Shown: piece by piece, positions 22,952 through 32,184 of the stretch
How the letters are laid out: every line of letters starts with the position of its first letter
Position numbering within the stretch: the stretch's first letter is position 1
NCBI GenBank assembly: GCA_964438705.1
Contig: CAYTKQ010000006.1
Span: forward strand, 62,001-126,000
Reading direction: 5' to 3'
From: Christensenella sp964438705
GTDB taxonomy: Bacteria; Bacillota; Clostridia; Christensenellales; Christensenellaceae
DNA length: 64,000 bases
The notes under the pieces: model-generated
Database searches by the model: none
The model's input: only the letters and a program-made list of their open reading frames with translations
What the model was told of the DNA's origin: nothing
Position numbers and translations under genes: made by a program

Positions 22952-24832
22952 TCATTCCAGCGTGATCCATTCCTCGAGCAACGCCTCGTGCAGCGCTTTC
23001 ACTTCCTCAAGTTCGGCACAGCATCGGGCCAAAAGCTCGAAATCGGCAGGGTTTTCGGTAATTTCGCCGTTTAGCGCCCTTTCCCGCTCCTCCGCGGCTG
23101 CAATTTCGCGCTCCAGCGCCGAAATCCGCTCACGCCGCTTTGCTTCCTCCGCGCGGCGCTGTTTGGGGTTCTTGACCTCCGACACCTCTGCGGCTGTCCT
23201 TTGCACAGGCTCCAAAACCACGGCGCGCTCCGCTTCCTTCTTCTGCTGATATTCGTCGAAGGTGCCCGCAAACTCACTGAGCGCGCCGTCCTCGATCTCG
23301 TAGATTTTTCCCGCCAGCGCATTGATAAAATAGCGGTCGTGCGACACAAAGAGCAGCGTTCCGGCATATTCCTTGAGCGCCGCCTCAAGGCTTTCACGCG
23401 CGGGCAGGTCGAGATGGTTGGTGGGCTCGTCAAGCAGCAGCACGTTGTGCTCCCCACACATCAGCAGTGCGAGGCCCACTTTCGCACGTTCCCCGCCCGA
23501 AAGGTCTCCGATGCGCTTGAAAACCTCCTCACCCGTGAGAAGCACCCTGCCAAGCATAGAGCGCGCACCATATTCCATCAGCGACGGATACGCGTCCCAC
23601 ACCTCGCGCAGCACCATTTTTTCGGGTGTCATGTTCTTGTTCTCCTGATCGTAATAGCCCACAAGGGTATTCTTCCCAAAGGAAACGTTTCCCTCCTCAC
23701 CCTGCTTCGCTGCCTGCACAATCCGCTTCATCAGGGTGGATTTCCCCGTTCCATTGCCACCGATCAGCGCAGCCTTCTCGCCGCGCTTCATTTCCATGTT
23801 CACGTCGCGCGCAAGCACATGCTCCTCCCGCCCGACACACAGTTCGAGGTGCGAAACATTCAGAATGTCGTTGACAGGCCGAAGCGAAAAATCGAAGCGA
23901 AACGAAGGTGCGGAGATTTTTGTTCTCGGCTTTTTGATGCGGTCTATTTTGCTCAGCTGCTTCACGCGGCTCTGCGCGCTCTTTGCGGTGGACGCGCGCG
24001 CCAAGTTGCGTGCCACATAGTCCTCCATGTGCGCGATCTGCCGGCTTTGTTTTTCATATTCCTTCAACTGCCACGAAATATATTCTTCCTTGAGCTGCTT
24101 ATACTGCGTATAATTGCCCGTATATTCCGTCAGCTCTTTGTCGTCGATCTCCCATATCTTCTTCGCCAGCTTGTCGAGGAAATACCGGTCGTGCGACACG
24201 ATCAAGACTGCTCCCTTATAGCCGTTCAAGTACTCCTCCAGCCACATCAGCGTCTTGAAATCGAGATGGTTGGTCGGCTCGTCAAGGATCAGCAGGTCGG
24301 GGTCAAGCAGCAGCAGCTTTGCGATGGCAAGGCGCGTCTTTTCCCCGCCGGAAAGGGTCGCGATGTTGGTTTCATAGGCCTTGTCCGCGAATCCCATGCC
24401 ATTCAAAATCTTTTTGATCTCTATCTCGTAGCGGTAGCCGCCGTCCGCCTCAAAAACGCTTTGCGCGCGGTCGTATTCCGTCTGCAAGGTTTTGTCGTCC
24501 GGTCTGTTCGCCATTTTTAGCTCAATTTCGCGCATTTTCGCCTGCGCATCGAGCGCCGCGCTGAACACGCGCTTCATCTCCTGAATGATCGTGTTTTTTA
24601 CGTCAAGCCCGCTGTTTTGCTCCAAATAACCGATGGAAAGCGCGGACTTATGCGTTACGCTGCCATTTTCCGGCAAAATCCGTTTCACAAGGGTATTTAA
24701 GAGCGTGGTCTTGCCCGCGCCATTCGGCCCAATGATCCCGATTTTATCTCCCGCGTTGATGTTCGCGGTGACCCCGCTCAAAATTTGCGTTTCGCCATAC
24801 GCGACCGTTACATCTGAAAAAGCTGCAAGCAT
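22952..24832 (-). CDS. ABC-F family ATP-binding protein
   Basis: A 626-residue soluble ABC protein with two nucleotide-binding domains and no membrane domain. NBD1 has GIIGPNGAGKTTLLNTL, LSGGEKTRLAIAKLLL and LLILDEPTNHLDF. NBD2 has ALIGGNGTGKSTLMKRI, LSGGERAKVGLALLM and LLLDEPTNHLDL. The inter-domain linker (about 245-320, LKEEYISWQLKEYEKQSRQIAHMEDYVARN) is the P-site tRNA interaction motif, and a C-terminal coiled coil follows (about 540-626). ABC-F proteins act on the ribosome, in translation rescue or antibiotic protection. The housekeeping YdiF/Uup type is more likely than resistance, but sequence alone does not settle it. Confidence 0.9.
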   Translation of the reverse strand: MLAAFSDVTVAYGETQILSGVTANINAGDKIGIIGPNGAGKTTLLNTLVKRILPENGSVTHKSALSIGYLEQNSGLDVKNTIIQEMKRVFSAALDAQAKMREIELKMANRPDDKTLQTEYDRAQSVFEADGGYRYEIEIKKILNGMGFADKAYETNIATLSGGEKTRLAIAKLLLLDPDLLILDEPTNHLDFKTLMWLEEYLNGYKGAVLIVSHDRYFLDKLAKKIWEIDDKELTEYTGNYTQYKQLKEEYISWQLKEYEKQSRQIAHMEDYVARNLARASTAKSAQSRVKQLSKIDRIKKPRTKISAPSFRFDFSLRPVNDILNVSHLELCVGREEHVLARDVNMEMKRGEKAALIGGNGTGKSTLMKRIVQAAKQGEEGNVSFGKNTLVGYYDQENKNMTPEKMVLREVWDAYPSLMEYGARSMLGRVLLTGEEVFKRIGDLSGGERAKVGLALLMCGEHNVLLLDEPTNHLDLPARESLEAALKEYAGTLLFVSHDRYFINALAGKIYEIEDGALSEFAGTFDEYQQKKEAERAVVLEPVQRTAAEVSEVKNPKQRRAEEAKRRERISALEREIAAAEERERALNGEITENPADFELLARCCAELEEVKALHEALLEEWITLE

Positions 24833-24881
24833 CCTCTAAACTCCTGTTTTCTTCAATCATCCCATTATAGCACAAGAACGC

Positions 24882-24913
24882 AAAAAACGGCAGAGCGATG
24901 TCTGCCGTTTTTT
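24882..24913. terminator. Terminator downstream of arcC
   Basis: AAAAAACGGCAGA (24882-24894) pairs with TCTGCCGTTTTTT (24901-24913) around a six-base loop, with T-runs on both strands. It ends the agmatine operon just after the arcC stop. Confidence 0.85.
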
Positions 24914-24923
24914 GATCGTCTCT

Positions 24924-25856
24924 CTATTGCTCGATGAGCGTGCCGCTCTTTCCCTCGAGCGCCAACGGCGCTTTTTCAAGCGACCCGATGATCGCCTTGC
25001 GTCCTGCGCGGCTCTTTGCAAATTCGCACGCCGCCTGCACTTTGGGCAGCATGCTGCCCGGCGCAAACTGATTTTCACCGATATAGCCCTGCGCCTCATC
25101 CGGCGTCATGCGCACGATCTCCTTTTGATCCGGCTTGCCGAAATTGACGCACACGCGGTCCACCGCCGTTAAAATGAACAGGTAGTCCGCATGTACCAGC
25201 TCCGCCAGCTTCTCCGCCGCGAAATCCTTGTCTACGACAGCCGCCACGCCATGATAGCCCGTTTTTGTCTTGACGACCGGAATGCCTCCGCCGCCGCCCG
25301 CGATGATGACCTCACGCGCGCTGATGAGCGTGTCGAGCGTCATATATTCGTAGATGCTCACAGGTTTGGGTGACGCGACCACCCTGCGCCAGCCCCGGCC
25401 GGAATCCTCCACATATTTGCATCCCGTCTCTTCCATCAGCTTTTTCGCCGTCTCTTCGTCGTAGAAGCCGCCGATCGGCTTTGTCGGGTTTTGGAATGCC
25501 GGATCGTTTTCGTCCACAATGACCTGCGTGAGCATCGTGATGACAGGCGTGTCGTCGTTTCCGTTCGCAACCAGCTCCGCGTCGATGGCCTGCTGCAAAT
25601 GATAGCCGATATAGCCCTGACTCATCGCTGTGCATTCCGCCAGCGGCATCATGGGTGTATAGCCGCCCTCGTAGCCCTTTTCAAACGCAAGGTTGATCAT
25701 GCCGACCTGCGGGCCGTTTCCGTGGCAAACGATGATATCGTTTCCCGCGAGGATGAGCGGCACAATCGACTTTGCCGCATACCTCACCTTTTCAAGCTGC
25801 TCCTCGGGCGTGTTGCCAAGCGCATTTCCGCCGAGTGCAATCACCATTCTGCACAT
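24924..25856 (-). CDS. arcC: Carbamate kinase
   Basis: A 310-residue enzyme that makes ATP from carbamoyl phosphate and ADP, releasing ammonia and CO2. Landmarks are VIALGGNALGNTPEEQ, IVCHGNGPQVGMIN, the YQ(G)YIGYHLQQAID segment, ISAREVIIAGGGGGIPV and AAVVDKDFAAEKLAELV. The start ATG 25856 is chosen because homologous sequence begins at MCRMVIALGG and AAGGCGG lies upstream. It is the last gene of the agmatine operon (the aguC position) and is separated from aguA by 331 bp of hairpin and repeat DNA, so it may also be transcribed or stabilised separately. Confidence 0.95.
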   Translation of the reverse strand: MCRMVIALGGNALGNTPEEQLEKVRYAAKSIVPLILAGNDIIVCHGNGPQVGMINLAFEKGYEGGYTPMMPLAECTAMSQGYIGYHLQQAIDAELVANGNDDTPVITMLTQVIVDENDPAFQNPTKPIGGFYDEETAKKLMEETGCKYVEDSGRGWRRVVASPKPVSIYEYMTLDTLISAREVIIAGGGGGIPVVKTKTGYHGVAAVVDKDFAAEKLAELVHADYLFILTAVDRVCVNFGKPDQKEIVRMTPDEAQGYIGENQFAPGSMLPKVQAACEFAKSRAGRKAIIGSLEKAPLALEGKSGTLIEQ

Positions 25857-25961
25857 AGTTTTTTGACCGCCTTTTCCGGTATTTTTGGTAACGAAACCAA
25901 AAGCGGATTCAATATCCGTTTTGATCCGTTTCATGCAATACATGTTCTGATTTGGATTTTT

Positions 25962-25995
25962 GCACCATCGGGGCAAATTTCGCCCCCGATGGTGC
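25962..25995. other. 12-bp perfect hairpin in the aguA-arcC intergenic region
   Basis: GCACCATCGGGG (25962-25973) pairs perfectly with CCCCGATGGTGC (25984-25995) around a ten-base loop. Neither flank has the T-run of a terminator on the coding strand. It lies about 105 bp upstream of arcC and may be an mRNA processing or stabilising structure. Confidence 0.55.
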
Positions 25996-26026
25996 TGAGA
26001 ATAAGTTGTTTGCTTTGGGAATAGAG

Positions 26027-26185
26027 TGCGCCGCGCTGTGTGCGCAATCCATTTTCTGTTTCACAAGCGTGCACAGGGCGGATGCAGTTCAAGGCAGGTC
26101 AAGCGCCATGAGGCAGGCGTACATTGACGTACGCCGACGATTGGTGTCGATGACCTAACGCAGAAATGCGCCGCCCTGTGTGCGC
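26027..26185. repeat. Repeat element with two direct and one inverted copy of a 19-bp motif
   Basis: TGCGCCGCCCTGTGTGCGC occurs at 26167-26185, with one mismatch at 26027-26045 exactly 140 bp away. An inverted, diverged copy lies at 26067-26086. Inside are further dyads: GGCGTAC/GTACGCC (26116-26122 with 26129-26135) and AGGTCA/TGACCT (26096-26101 with 26151-26156). The layout suggests a small dispersed intergenic element of MITE or REP type rather than coding DNA. Only one example lies in this window, so dispersal is inferred. Confidence 0.55.
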
Positions 26186-26187
26186 GT

Positions 26188-27291
26188 CTACTTTTTGCCG
26201 GAAGGCTGCTGCTGCGTAATGCAATGCACATTCCCGCCGCCAAGAAGGATTTCGCGCGCGGGAAGCTGCACGATCTCCCGGTCGGGGAAGCATTCCTTTA
26301 AGGTTGCGACCGCTTTGGCGTCGTTCGGGTCTCCAAAGCCGGGAACAACGATACCGCCGTTGGCAATGTAGAAGTTCACATACGAAGCCGCAAGACGATC
26401 TCCCTCGAGCCGCGGAAGCGTACCGTCTACAGCGTCTACGCCCTCTTCCTCTTCTTTCGTGATCGTGATGGGCGACGGAACATACATCTTGACGATCTCG
26501 AACTTCCGGCCTTTTGCATCGGTTTCCCGTTCGAGCAGATCGAGATTTTCCTTGCTGATGGCATATTGCGGATCATTGACGTCATCCGTCCAAGCAAGAA
26601 GCAGTTTTCCCGGTTTCACGAAGCAGCAGATGTTATCCACATGACCGTTCGTCTCATCGAGATAGATTCCGTTTTTCAGCCAAATCACCTTTTCCGCGCC
26701 GAGATAATCGCACAGCACTTCCGTGATCTCTTCCTTGGTCAGATGCGGATTGCGCCCTTCGGAAAGAAGGCACTCTTCCGTGACAAGAACGGTGCCCTCG
26801 CCATCCGAATGGATGCTGCCGCCCTCCAACACGAAACCCTCCACACGGTAACGCCCTTTGCGCTCGATGTCGCACATCTTACGCGCAACCTCATCGTCCA
26901 GATTCCACGGAAAGTACAGTCCGTCCACAAGGCCGCCCCACGCGTTAAACGTCCAGTCGACCCCGCGCACTTCGCCTGTCGCGTCGTTCACGACAAACGT
27001 CGCTCCGCAGTCACGAATCCACGCGTCGTCGTTGGACATTTCGATCACACGGATTTCTTCTGGCAGCATGCCGCGCGCGTTCTCGAATTGATTTTCATTC
27101 ACCAAAACCGTGACCGGCTCGAACCTGTTGATGGCTTTTGCCACCTCCACAAAAACCTTCTGGGCCGGTTTTCCGCCCATGCGCCAGTTGTCCGGACGCT
27201 GCGGCCAAATGATCCAGCAGCCGTCATGATGCTCAAATTCTCCGGGCATCCGAAATCCGTCCGCTTTTGGTTTGGAAGTATAATTTTTCAT
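26188..27291 (-). CDS. aguA: Agmatine deiminase
   Basis: A 367-residue guanidine-modifying enzyme that converts agmatine to N-carbamoylputrescine and ammonia. Signature segments are GFRMPGEFEHHDGCWIIWPQRPDNWR, NDDAWIRDCGATFVV, FVLEGGSIHSDGEGT, NGHVDNICCFV and the active-site ending GGGNVHCITQQQP with the nucleophilic Cys. The length is standard. Start ATG 27291 follows an AAAGG-containing leader. It is the third gene of the ptcA-aguD-aguA-arcC operon, the same order as in Enterococcus. Confidence 0.97.
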   Translation of the reverse strand: MKNYTSKPKADGFRMPGEFEHHDGCWIIWPQRPDNWRMGGKPAQKVFVEVAKAINRFEPVTVLVNENQFENARGMLPEEIRVIEMSNDDAWIRDCGATFVVNDATGEVRGVDWTFNAWGGLVDGLYFPWNLDDEVARKMCDIERKGRYRVEGFVLEGGSIHSDGEGTVLVTEECLLSEGRNPHLTKEEITEVLCDYLGAEKVIWLKNGIYLDETNGHVDNICCFVKPGKLLLAWTDDVNDPQYAISKENLDLLERETDAKGRKFEIVKMYVPSPITITKEEEEGVDAVDGTLPRLEGDRLAASYVNFYIANGGIVVPGFGDPNDAKAVATLKECFPDREIVQLPAREILLGGGNVHCITQQQPSGKK

Positions 27292-27351
27292 GATAATCAC
27301 GACCTTTCTTTGTTTTCAATACCCTTTTACGGCAATTTGCCGCGTATATTT

Positions 27352-28725
27352 TTATTCCTTTGCAGCCCTTTTCGTTGTGACCGCCGCAATGATCTCGCCC
27401 AGCACGACGGAAATCGCCACGCCGATGATGAGGATGATATCCGGCTCGAGCATTCCCGTATCCGCATTATATGGGAACAGCAGGAACACGATTGCCAGAA
27501 TGAGCAGAATGAAGGGAACCCACGTCATTAGGCCAATCAACCCTTTGCCGCCGCCTACCTTGAAAGGACGCTCCCGCAGGGGATCGATCTTCCTGAGCTT
27601 CTGGAACGCCGGGAACATGAACAGATAGGAAGCGAGCAGCGTGACGACGTTGAGCGCGAACAGTGTCCAGAAGGAGTTGGTTGCCTCTTCTCCCCCAATC
27701 TGGCCCAGAATTGCCGCAAAGATCACGATCACCGTTGCCACCACGCCGTTGATGATATTGGCGCTCGAGGGTACTTCGTCCTTGTTTTCCTTCTCAAACA
27801 CCTTGGGCATCGCGTTGTCGCGCGCCGCGTACATAGCGACATAGTTGACCCCGAACGACCACGAGCACAAATTTGCGACCAGCGAGAACATGAACAAGAA
27901 GCCGATGACCGTTAATATGATGCCCGGAGCGCTTGTGAGCAGGATCGCCGCCGCGTCCATCAGTCCGCTGTCCACCGAAAGCTCGTTGTACGGAATCGCC
28001 GCGCTGACGCCAAACGCGCCAAACAGATAGAAGATTGCGATAAAAATGCCACCCACGACAATTGCCTTGGGAATTTCCTTCTTGGGGTTCTGCATATCGC
28101 CCGCGAAAGTCGTGACGACCTCAAAGCCCATGAAGTTGAACAGGATGATAGAGATGAATGAAATACCCATCAAAGGCGAGATATCCATCAGCGAGCCGGT
28201 ATTCGCGAACCCGTTGACGATCGCACCATAGATGCCGAGTCCGCCCATCGCCACGATGAGGATGACCTTGACAATGGTGCCGAGATTGATGAGCCACTTG
28301 CTTTGGCTGACGCGGTAGTTGCTGATGAGCACCACCACCCAAATGAACACAAGCTGGATCACTAGCGTCAATATCCAGTTGATTTCCACGCCTGTCGCCG
28401 CGATCAGGATGTCCGTAAACAGCACTGCCAGCGAGGCCATCCACAACGGGAAGTTGACCCAATAATACCACGCGACGCGCGAGCCGTTTTTGCGTCCGAA
28501 CGCTCTCTTGACCCAGTCATAAAGGCCGCCCTCGTCGTCATATGTCGTCCCGAGCTCCGCGCTGATCATGCCGTATGGCAGGAAGAACGCCACCAGCATG
28601 ATGGCCCACCAAATATACTGCCACGGGCCGATCGCTGCCGCAGGCGCGACCGCTTCCACTACGAGAACGATACACACAGCCGCAAGAACAGCATCAAATA
28701 ATTTGAACTTTTTCTTTGTAGCCAT
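27352..28725 (-). CDS. aguD: APC-family agmatine/putrescine antiporter (AguD-like)
   Basis: A 457-residue permease with twelve predicted transmembrane helices. The N-terminal APC signature is FFLPYGMISAELGTTYDDEGGLYDWVKRAFG. The placement between putrescine carbamoyltransferase and agmatine deiminase identifies the likely exchange: agmatine in, putrescine out. That exchange needs no net energy, so the whole ATP yield of carbamate kinase is kept. Specificity is assigned from context and family; the fold is certain. Confidence 0.88.
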   Translation of the reverse strand: MATKKKFKLFDAVLAAVCIVLVVEAVAPAAAIGPWQYIWWAIMLVAFFLPYGMISAELGTTYDDEGGLYDWVKRAFGRKNGSRVAWYYWVNFPLWMASLAVLFTDILIAATGVEINWILTLVIQLVFIWVVVLISNYRVSQSKWLINLGTIVKVILIVAMGGLGIYGAIVNGFANTGSLMDISPLMGISFISIILFNFMGFEVVTTFAGDMQNPKKEIPKAIVVGGIFIAIFYLFGAFGVSAAIPYNELSVDSGLMDAAAILLTSAPGIILTVIGFLFMFSLVANLCSWSFGVNYVAMYAARDNAMPKVFEKENKDEVPSSANIINGVVATVIVIFAAILGQIGGEEATNSFWTLFALNVVTLLASYLFMFPAFQKLRKIDPLRERPFKVGGGKGLIGLMTWVPFILLILAIVFLLFPYNADTGMLEPDIILIIGVAISVVLGEIIAAVTTKRAAKE

Positions 28726-28807
28726 TTACCATTCCTCCTCTTTCTCTTTTTTGGCGCTTCGGGAAGGGAGCGCAGCTCTCTCCCCGAAGTGCTCACAATT
28801 GTTCACC

Positions 28808-29830
28808 TTAGACCAACTTGATTTCCTTCATGTAGGCTTCAAGGCCCGCCTTGGAGGCATCCTTTGCCGCGATATCGACCGGCGCTTCCGGATACATAAA
28901 GTAAACGAGCAGCGAACGCATTGCGCTCAAACGGTTTTCCGCTTCGTCGATGACGATGGAGTAAGCGGAATCGATGACCTCGTCCGTCACTTCCTCGCCA
29001 CGCGTCGCGGGCAGGCAGTGCATGAATTTCGCGGTCGGCGCCGCCTTCTTCATCATTTCCGCATCCACCTGATATTTCGGATAGAAGATGCGCATGCGGT
29101 CTTCCTTGGAAAGTTCCGCCTCATAAAGGCCATACCACACATCCGTATAGATGAAGTCGGCATCCTTCAGCGCCTCGTCCTCGTCCTCAGTGATGAGGAA
29201 GGAACCACCGGACACCTTGCAGTTTTCCTCCGCGATTTTCTGGAAGTTCTCCTTTAGCTGGAAACCCTCCGGCCCGAACTGCACGAAGCTCATGCCAAGC
29301 TTCGTTGTGAGCATGGCGAGGGACGCGCACACCTGCGTTGCGTCACCCACGAAAACGACCTTGCAGTCCTCCATCTTCTTTCCCGCCGGAAGGTGTTCTT
29401 TCATGGTGATCGCATCGCCCATTTCCTGTGTCGGATGATTATAGTCGCTCATACCGTTGATGACCGGAATGGAGGCGCCCTGCGCCATTTCCACGACTGT
29501 TTTGTGACGTTCCACGCGCGCCATGAGGATATCGACCAGACGCGACAGGACGCGCACCGTATCGCTTACGGATTCATGCTTGCCCATCTGAATCTGCCCG
29601 GGAGCCAGATATTGCGCATGACCGCCCATCTGCGCCATCGCCGTTTCAAACGAAACGCGCGTACGCGTGGAGGATTGCTCGAAGATCATCCCCAGCACCT
29701 TGTTTTTCAGAAGCTGCGGATAATACCCGTTTTTGATGCATTTTTTGATCGCGATCCCCAGATCGATGATCTCCACCAGTTCCTTTTTTGTGAAATCGGT
29801 TGTGTCGATAAAATCTTTGATACGAGCCAT
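28808..29830 (-). CDS. ptcA: Putrescine carbamoyltransferase
   Basis: A 340-residue member of the ornithine/aspartate carbamoyltransferase superfamily. The carbamoyl phosphate site is FEQSSTRTRVSFETAM, with HPTQEMGDAITM and the catalytic HCLPATRGEEVTDEVID. Putrescine rather than ornithine specificity is inferred from the operon and the C-terminal extra helix (DASKAGLEAYMKEIKLV). It phosphorolyses carbamoylputrescine to putrescine and carbamoyl phosphate. ATG 29830 has TAAGGAGGA nine bases upstream. As first gene of the operon it directly follows the promoter region and a palindrome at 29866-29880. Confidence 0.93.
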   Translation of the reverse strand: MARIKDFIDTTDFTKKELVEIIDLGIAIKKCIKNGYYPQLLKNKVLGMIFEQSSTRTRVSFETAMAQMGGHAQYLAPGQIQMGKHESVSDTVRVLSRLVDILMARVERHKTVVEMAQGASIPVINGMSDYNHPTQEMGDAITMKEHLPAGKKMEDCKVVFVGDATQVCASLAMLTTKLGMSFVQFGPEGFQLKENFQKIAEENCKVSGGSFLITEDEDEALKDADFIYTDVWYGLYEAELSKEDRMRIFYPKYQVDAEMMKKAAPTAKFMHCLPATRGEEVTDEVIDSAYSIVIDEAENRLSAMRSLLVYFMYPEAPVDIAAKDASKAGLEAYMKEIKLV

Positions 29831-29865
29831 AGCGGCGTCCTCCTTAAAATGGATTAATTGATAAA

Positions 29866-29880
29866 CCGAAATGATTTCGG
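29866..29880. promoter_or_regulatory. Palindrome in the leader of the agmatine operon
   Basis: CCGAAATGATTTCGG is a perfect 7-bp dyad around one base, 36-50 bp upstream of the ptcA start. It is a candidate operator; no agmatine regulator gene is adjacent to say which protein would bind it. Confidence 0.4.
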
Positions 29881-30031
29881 CAAACGACATTTTGTTTCAT
29901 TTCTGTATTTACTTGCTATCCGGATGATATTAGTTTAATGAATTCCTTGCCCTGCGTCCAGTCTTTTAGCCGCTTTTGTAATAATCATTCCCTGTTTGGC
30001 AGTTTGTTTCACTTATGTGAACAAAATTTCA

Positions 30032-30496
30032 TCAGCAATCGTTTTCTTTTGCGGCAAGACGGTTTTTGCGCCGGATGAGCGCGCGTTCATATTCTTGTTT
30101 TTCACACGTCGTCTCGGGCGTGAAGGGCGGCACCTTCTGCGGCTTTCCATCATAGCCGAGGGCAACGAACACAAGATAAGCCGTGTTGGTATGCTTTTTT
30201 TGCGGATTATTCGATTTCTCGCTGTAGACATCCACGCGCACCTCGAGCGACGTGCGCCCCGTCCACGTGACGATCGCATTGAGCGTGACAATCGCACCGA
30301 GCGGCACGGGATGCCTGAAATCCATGCTGTCGAGCGCCGCCGTGGTGACCATCGTACGCGCATGACGCATGGCCGCTACCGCTCCGACGATATCCACCCA
30401 CTGCATCAGCGTTCCGCCGTGCAGGTTTCCGAGCTGGTTGATGTCCTCCGACATCACGATGTGTGTTGTTTCCGCACATGATCTTAACTGTTCCAT
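30032..30496 (-). CDS. Acyl-CoA thioesterase, hotdog fold
   Basis: A 154-residue single-hotdog thioesterase of the YciA/cytosolic acyl-CoA hydrolase group. The catalytic segment is NQLGNLHGGTLMQWVDIVGAVAAMRHA, with the later strand SMDFRHPVPLGAIVTLNAIVTW. The C-terminus is basic (RALIRRKNRLAAKE). It hydrolyses acyl-CoA to free acid and CoA; chain length cannot be told. It lies alone between the agmatine operon and a divergent permease, with its own leader upstream, and no metabolic partner is next to it. Confidence 0.88.
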   Translation of the reverse strand: MEQLRSCAETTHIVMSEDINQLGNLHGGTLMQWVDIVGAVAAMRHARTMVTTAALDSMDFRHPVPLGAIVTLNAIVTWTGRTSLEVRVDVYSEKSNNPQKKHTNTAYLVFVALGYDGKPQKVPPFTPETTCEKQEYERALIRRKNRLAAKENDC

Positions 30497-30657
30497 TTTC
30501 TTCTCCTTTGTTGTATACCCATTGAACCGGACGCGTTTGTATCAATTGCTTTTATTATAAACGCCTGTATCGGTATTAGCCATATTTTTGCTTAAATGCC
30601 ACATGACATGGTTATCTATGAAACGTCCCGCATAAAACAGGACCGGAAGTGATACGT

Positions 30658-32064
30658 ATGAAAAAAATCACCTTTATGCAGCTCATTTTTCTGACGATGG
30701 CATACTTTGCTTCTGTCAGGCGTATTCCAAACATTGCGTACGCCGGATGGGAAACGCTCTTTTTTATGGCGTTTGCGGTGTTGATGTTTGTTGTGCCCAT
30801 CTCTTTTGTTTCGGCAGAGCTTGCCACCTCCATGCCCGAGGACGGCGGTTCGTCTGTATGGATCAGCCGTGCGCTTTCCCCCAAATTCGGCTTTTTGGCC
30901 GCGTGGCTCGTGTGGATACAGATGTGCTTTGGCATGGTCACCGTGGGCGCGGCGTTCGCGGATATGATTGCCACCATCACAGGAACAAAATCCCTGCTGA
31001 CCAATGATTTCTTTATCGGCATCATCGTGATTGCTATTTTCTGGCTGATCACCTTTCTTATCATCAAGGGCGTTCCCATTACGATCATCAGCACTTATGG
31101 CACAATTTTTGGGCTGTTTGTGCCCCTTGCCGTACTTTTGATATTCGGCTCAATTTACGCGTTTAACAATAACCCCGGTATTTTGACGCCGCCGACTGTC
31201 GATAAGATTATACCCAACCTAAGCGACATCGATACGCTGTCCAAGCTTTCCGGCATTATCTTTTTGTTTGCGGGCATGGAACAGGCCTCCAATTTTGCAA
31301 ACCGCATTGACAACCCGCGCAAAAATTATCCGCGCGCCATCATTCTTGCCACCTGCCTTGTCGCCATCCTGTTTACGTACGCGGGACTGGTGATGGATTC
31401 GCTTGTTGCACAGGACAGCATCAAGCTCGCCGATCCGGCTCAGGTGTTTTCCGTGATTTTTGGCGGATGGAATCTTCCGTGGATCACGGCGGTAATCGCG
31501 TGCATGATCGCGCTTTCGTGCATCACCGAGATTTCCGCATGGACGGTTGGCCCTTCCCGCGGCATGCTGCGCTGCGCGCGCGCGGGCGCGCTGCCGCCCA
31601 AGTTCCAAACAACAAACAAACATGACATTCCCGTTCCCCTTATGATCCTGCAAGCGGTCATCGTCACGGGAATCGCACTCATTTTCGTGTTTGTTCCGGG
31701 GACGAACGGCGTATTCAATACGATCCTGACGATGGCAGTCACCTTATACTGCATCGTGTATCTTCTGATCCTCGTCTCCGGGATCATCCACCGCAAACGT
31801 GATCCGAACAACCCCAACGCGTTCCGCATTCCCGGCGGGCGGTTTGGCGCGTGGTTTTTTACGATCATCGGCTTCCTTGGCATTGGTTTTGTGATCTTTA
31901 CGAGCTTTATTCCGCCGCAATCCCTTTCCGCTGCGGAATACCCGACCTATATTCTGTTTATGGTGCTGGGCATCATCCTTTTGGTGGCGATCCCGCTTCT
32001 GATTTACCGGTTCAGAAAGCCCGATTGGAGCAAAGGTGGTTCACAGCAGAAAAAAACCGCTTAA
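30658..32064 (+). CDS. APC-family amino acid permease (glutamate/GABA antiporter-like)
   Basis: A 468-residue permease with twelve predicted transmembrane helices. The early segment VVPISFVSAELATSMPEDGGSSVWISRAL resembles the GadC/YjeM branch of APC transporters. The substrate is not certain. No decarboxylase gene is near, and the agmatine operon next door has its own transporter, so this could serve another amino acid. ATG 30658 has GGAAG upstream and is preferred to the GTG at 30649. The stop codon lies inside the CCGCTTAACAAGCGG hairpin at 32058-32072, which is part of a 22-bp sequence repeated 2.7 kb to the right. Confidence 0.85.
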   Translation: MKKITFMQLIFLTMAYFASVRRIPNIAYAGWETLFFMAFAVLMFVVPISFVSAELATSMPEDGGSSVWISRALSPKFGFLAAWLVWIQMCFGMVTVGAAFADMIATITGTKSLLTNDFFIGIIVIAIFWLITFLIIKGVPITIISTYGTIFGLFVPLAVLLIFGSIYAFNNNPGILTPPTVDKIIPNLSDIDTLSKLSGIIFLFAGMEQASNFANRIDNPRKNYPRAIILATCLVAILFTYAGLVMDSLVAQDSIKLADPAQVFSVIFGGWNLPWITAVIACMIALSCITEISAWTVGPSRGMLRCARAGALPPKFQTTNKHDIPVPLMILQAVIVTGIALIFVFVPGTNGVFNTILTMAVTLYCIVYLLILVSGIIHRKRDPNNPNAFRIPGGRFGAWFFTIIGFLGIGFVIFTSFIPPQSLSAAEYPTYILFMVLGIILLVAIPLLIYRFRKPDWSKGGSQQKKTA

Positions 32065-32076
32065 CAAGCGGCTTTC
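32055..32076. repeat. Left copy of a 22-bp direct repeat flanking the WYL/PPOX/Gfo module
   Basis: The core AAACCGCTTAACAAGCGG plus CTTT is identical to 34751-34772. It contains the hairpin CCGCTT-AAC-AAGCGG. On the plus strand it lacks the T-run that the right copy has, so its terminator function for the permease appears to be damaged. Confidence 0.75.
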
Positions 32077-32140
32077 GGCCTGTCGAAGAACCCTGTATCG
32101 TATCAAGTGAAGCCGATTTTACAGTATACAATATGCGGAT

Positions 32141-32184
32141 AAACACATGGAGAGCAGCTTGCACGCTGCTCTCCATGTGTTTTC
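32141..32184. terminator. Bidirectional terminator between permease and Gfo/Idh genes
   Basis: An 18-bp perfect stem pairs 32141-32158 with 32165-32182 around TTGCAC, with T-rich flanks on the plus strand. It lies between convergent genes and probably serves both. Confidence 0.8.

Noticed and set aside
23201..24520. A 439-codon open frame on the plus strand
   Set aside because: Antisense to the ABC-F gene, which has all Walker and signature motifs.
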